The notes under the pieces were generated by a model. The model did not search any database and had not been told where the DNA came from. It saw nothing but the letters and a program-made list of their open reading frames with translations. This document shows, one piece after another, positions 4,618-5,419 of a stretch of 5,419 nt of DNA. Numbering within the stretch: position 1 is the stretch's first letter; each line of letters opens with the position of its first letter. The position numbers and the translations under genes are program-made. The stretch covers positions 1 to 5,419 of the forward strand of contig DFFM01000014.1 in assembly GCA_002369515.1 (NCBI GenBank), read 5' to 3'. The DNA comes from Prevotella sp. UBA3776. GTDB lineage: Bacteria; Bacteroidota; Bacteroidia; Bacteroidales; Bacteroidaceae.

Positions 4618-5419
4618 ATGGCATTTTTAACAAACGACAAACTGACCATCGTCGGCGCAGCCGGAATGATTGGTTCAAACATGGCTCAGACCGCCCTGAT
4701 GATGGGTCTGACAAGTGAAATCTGTCTTTACGACGTATTCTCTCCCGAAGGTGTAGCCGAAGAAATGCGCCAGAGTGGTTTCGACGACGTGAACATCGTG
4801 GCCACCACCGACGCCGAGGTTGCTTTCCGCGACGCCAAGTACATCATCTCGAGCGGTGGCGCTCCCCGCAAGGCCGGCATGACCCGCGAGGACCTGCTCG
4901 CCGGCAACTGCAAGATTGCCGAGGAGCTCGGCCAGAACATCAAGAAGTTCTGCCCCGACGTGAAGCATGTGGTCATCATCTTCAACCCCGCCGACCTCAC
5001 CGGTTTGGTTACGCTGCTCTACTCGGGTTTGAAACCCGGACAAGTGACCACACTGGCCGGTCTCGACACCACCCGTCTGCAGAGCGCACTGGCCAAGAAG
5101 TTCGGTGTGATGCAGAACCAGATTACGGGCTGTGCCACCTATGGTGGCCACGGCGAGCAGATGGCTGTATTCGGCAGCCACGTGGTGATTGCAGGCCGCA
5201 AGCTGACCGACATCATCGGTACCGACGAATTCCGCGCTGAGGAGTGGGAGCAGATGAAGACCGACGTCACCAAGGGTGGTGCCAAGATTATCGAACTGCG
5301 CGGACGCAGCTCGTTCCAGAGCCCCGCTTACCTCTCGGTTGAGATGATTCGCGCTGCCATGGGCGGTGAGCCTTTCCGCTTCCCCGTTGGCACCTACGTG
5401 AAGACCGACAAGTACGACC
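4618..5419 (+). CDS. mdh: Malate dehydrogenase, NAD-dependent (3' end cut by window)
   Basis: The first 267 codons of an enzyme of usually ~310-335 residues are present. It interconverts malate and oxaloacetate with NAD(H) in the cytoplasm. In Bacteroides and Prevotella it feeds the reductive branch from oxaloacetate through malate and fumarate to succinate. The Rossmann motif GAAGMIG (residues 13-19) and Asp39 at the end of the second strand (CLYD) fit NAD rather than NADP binding. Substrate residues Arg84 and Arg90 lie in GGAPRKAGMTRED, Asn123 in FNPAD, and Asp150 and Arg153 in GLDTTRLQ. The catalytic His178 lies in YGGHGEQM. The start ATG has only A-rich sequence upstream (CATAAAAAGTT) and no Shine-Dalgarno sequence. 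Codon use is strongly biased to C-ending codons (GAC, AAC, ATC, GCC), consistent with high expression. Lactate dehydrogenase is the nearest alternative family, but the substrate-loop arginine pattern favours malate. Confidence 0.95.
   Translation, partial: MAFLTNDKLTIVGAAGMIGSNMAQTALMMGLTSEICLYDVFSPEGVAEEMRQSGFDDVNIVATTDAEVAFRDAKYIISSGGAPRKAGMTREDLLAGNCKIAEELGQNIKKFCPDVKHVVIIFNPADLTGLVTLLYSGLKPGQVTTLAGLDTTRLQSALAKKFGVMQNQITGCATYGGHGEQMAVFGSHVVIAGRKLTDIIGTDEFRAEEWEQMKTDVTKGGAKIIELRGRSSFQSPAYLSVEMIRAAMGGEPFRFPVGTYVKTDKYD

Noticed and set aside
4675..5181. An open frame of 168 codons on the minus strand, opposite mdh
   Set aside because: It is a composition shadow of the biased mdh codons; the mdh frame carries all catalytic motifs.

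Overview
The window looks like a chromosomal core region from the Bacteroidales, most likely Prevotella or a close relative. Four observations support this. The protein sequences (malate dehydrogenase, HPF, bS21, EF-Tu) resemble those of that group. The promoters match the Bacteroidota -33 TTTG / -7 TAnnTTTG pattern rather than a sigma-70 pattern. Five of the six start codons lack a Shine-Dalgarno sequence. The order rpsU - xerC - hpf - tRNA block - tuf is one I know from Bacteroidales genomes. I see no insertion sequence, prophage, CRISPR array or other accessory element.

Layout, left to right. Positions 1-164 hold the N-terminal 54 codons of tuf on the minus strand. Positions 242-742 hold four minus-strand tRNA genes, transcribed in the order Thr(TGT), Tyr(GTA), Gly(TCC), Thr(GGT), toward tuf. 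A promoter (795-826) and a perfect 12-bp inverted repeat (749-797) lie just upstream of the block. Next, still on the minus strand, are hpf (843-1142), the tyrosine recombinase gene xerC (1188-2069) and rpsU (2166-2357), the last with a clear promoter and a leader of about 95 nt. A large aminopeptidase P gene (2605-4443, minus) follows, with its own promoter and probable terminator. It is transcribed divergently from mdh (4618-5419, plus, cut by the window end), and the two promoters stand back to back in a 174-bp gap.

Most of the minus-strand genes serve translation: a small-subunit protein (bS21), a ribosome hibernation factor (HPF), four tRNAs and the elongation factor that delivers aminoacyl-tRNA. 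XerC, the chromosome dimer resolution enzyme, is the functional outsider. PepP (recycling of proline-containing peptides) and Mdh (oxaloacetate/malate interconversion, feeding the fumarate-succinate branch used by these anaerobes) are housekeeping genes with separate transcription.

I found no new multi-gene system. The points most worth a second look are three. hpf carries a consensus Shine-Dalgarno sequence while every neighbour lacks one. tRNA-Gly(TCC) appears to replace the near-universal G19-C56 elbow pair with A19-U56. Dyad structures sit at the start of the tRNA and rpsU transcripts.
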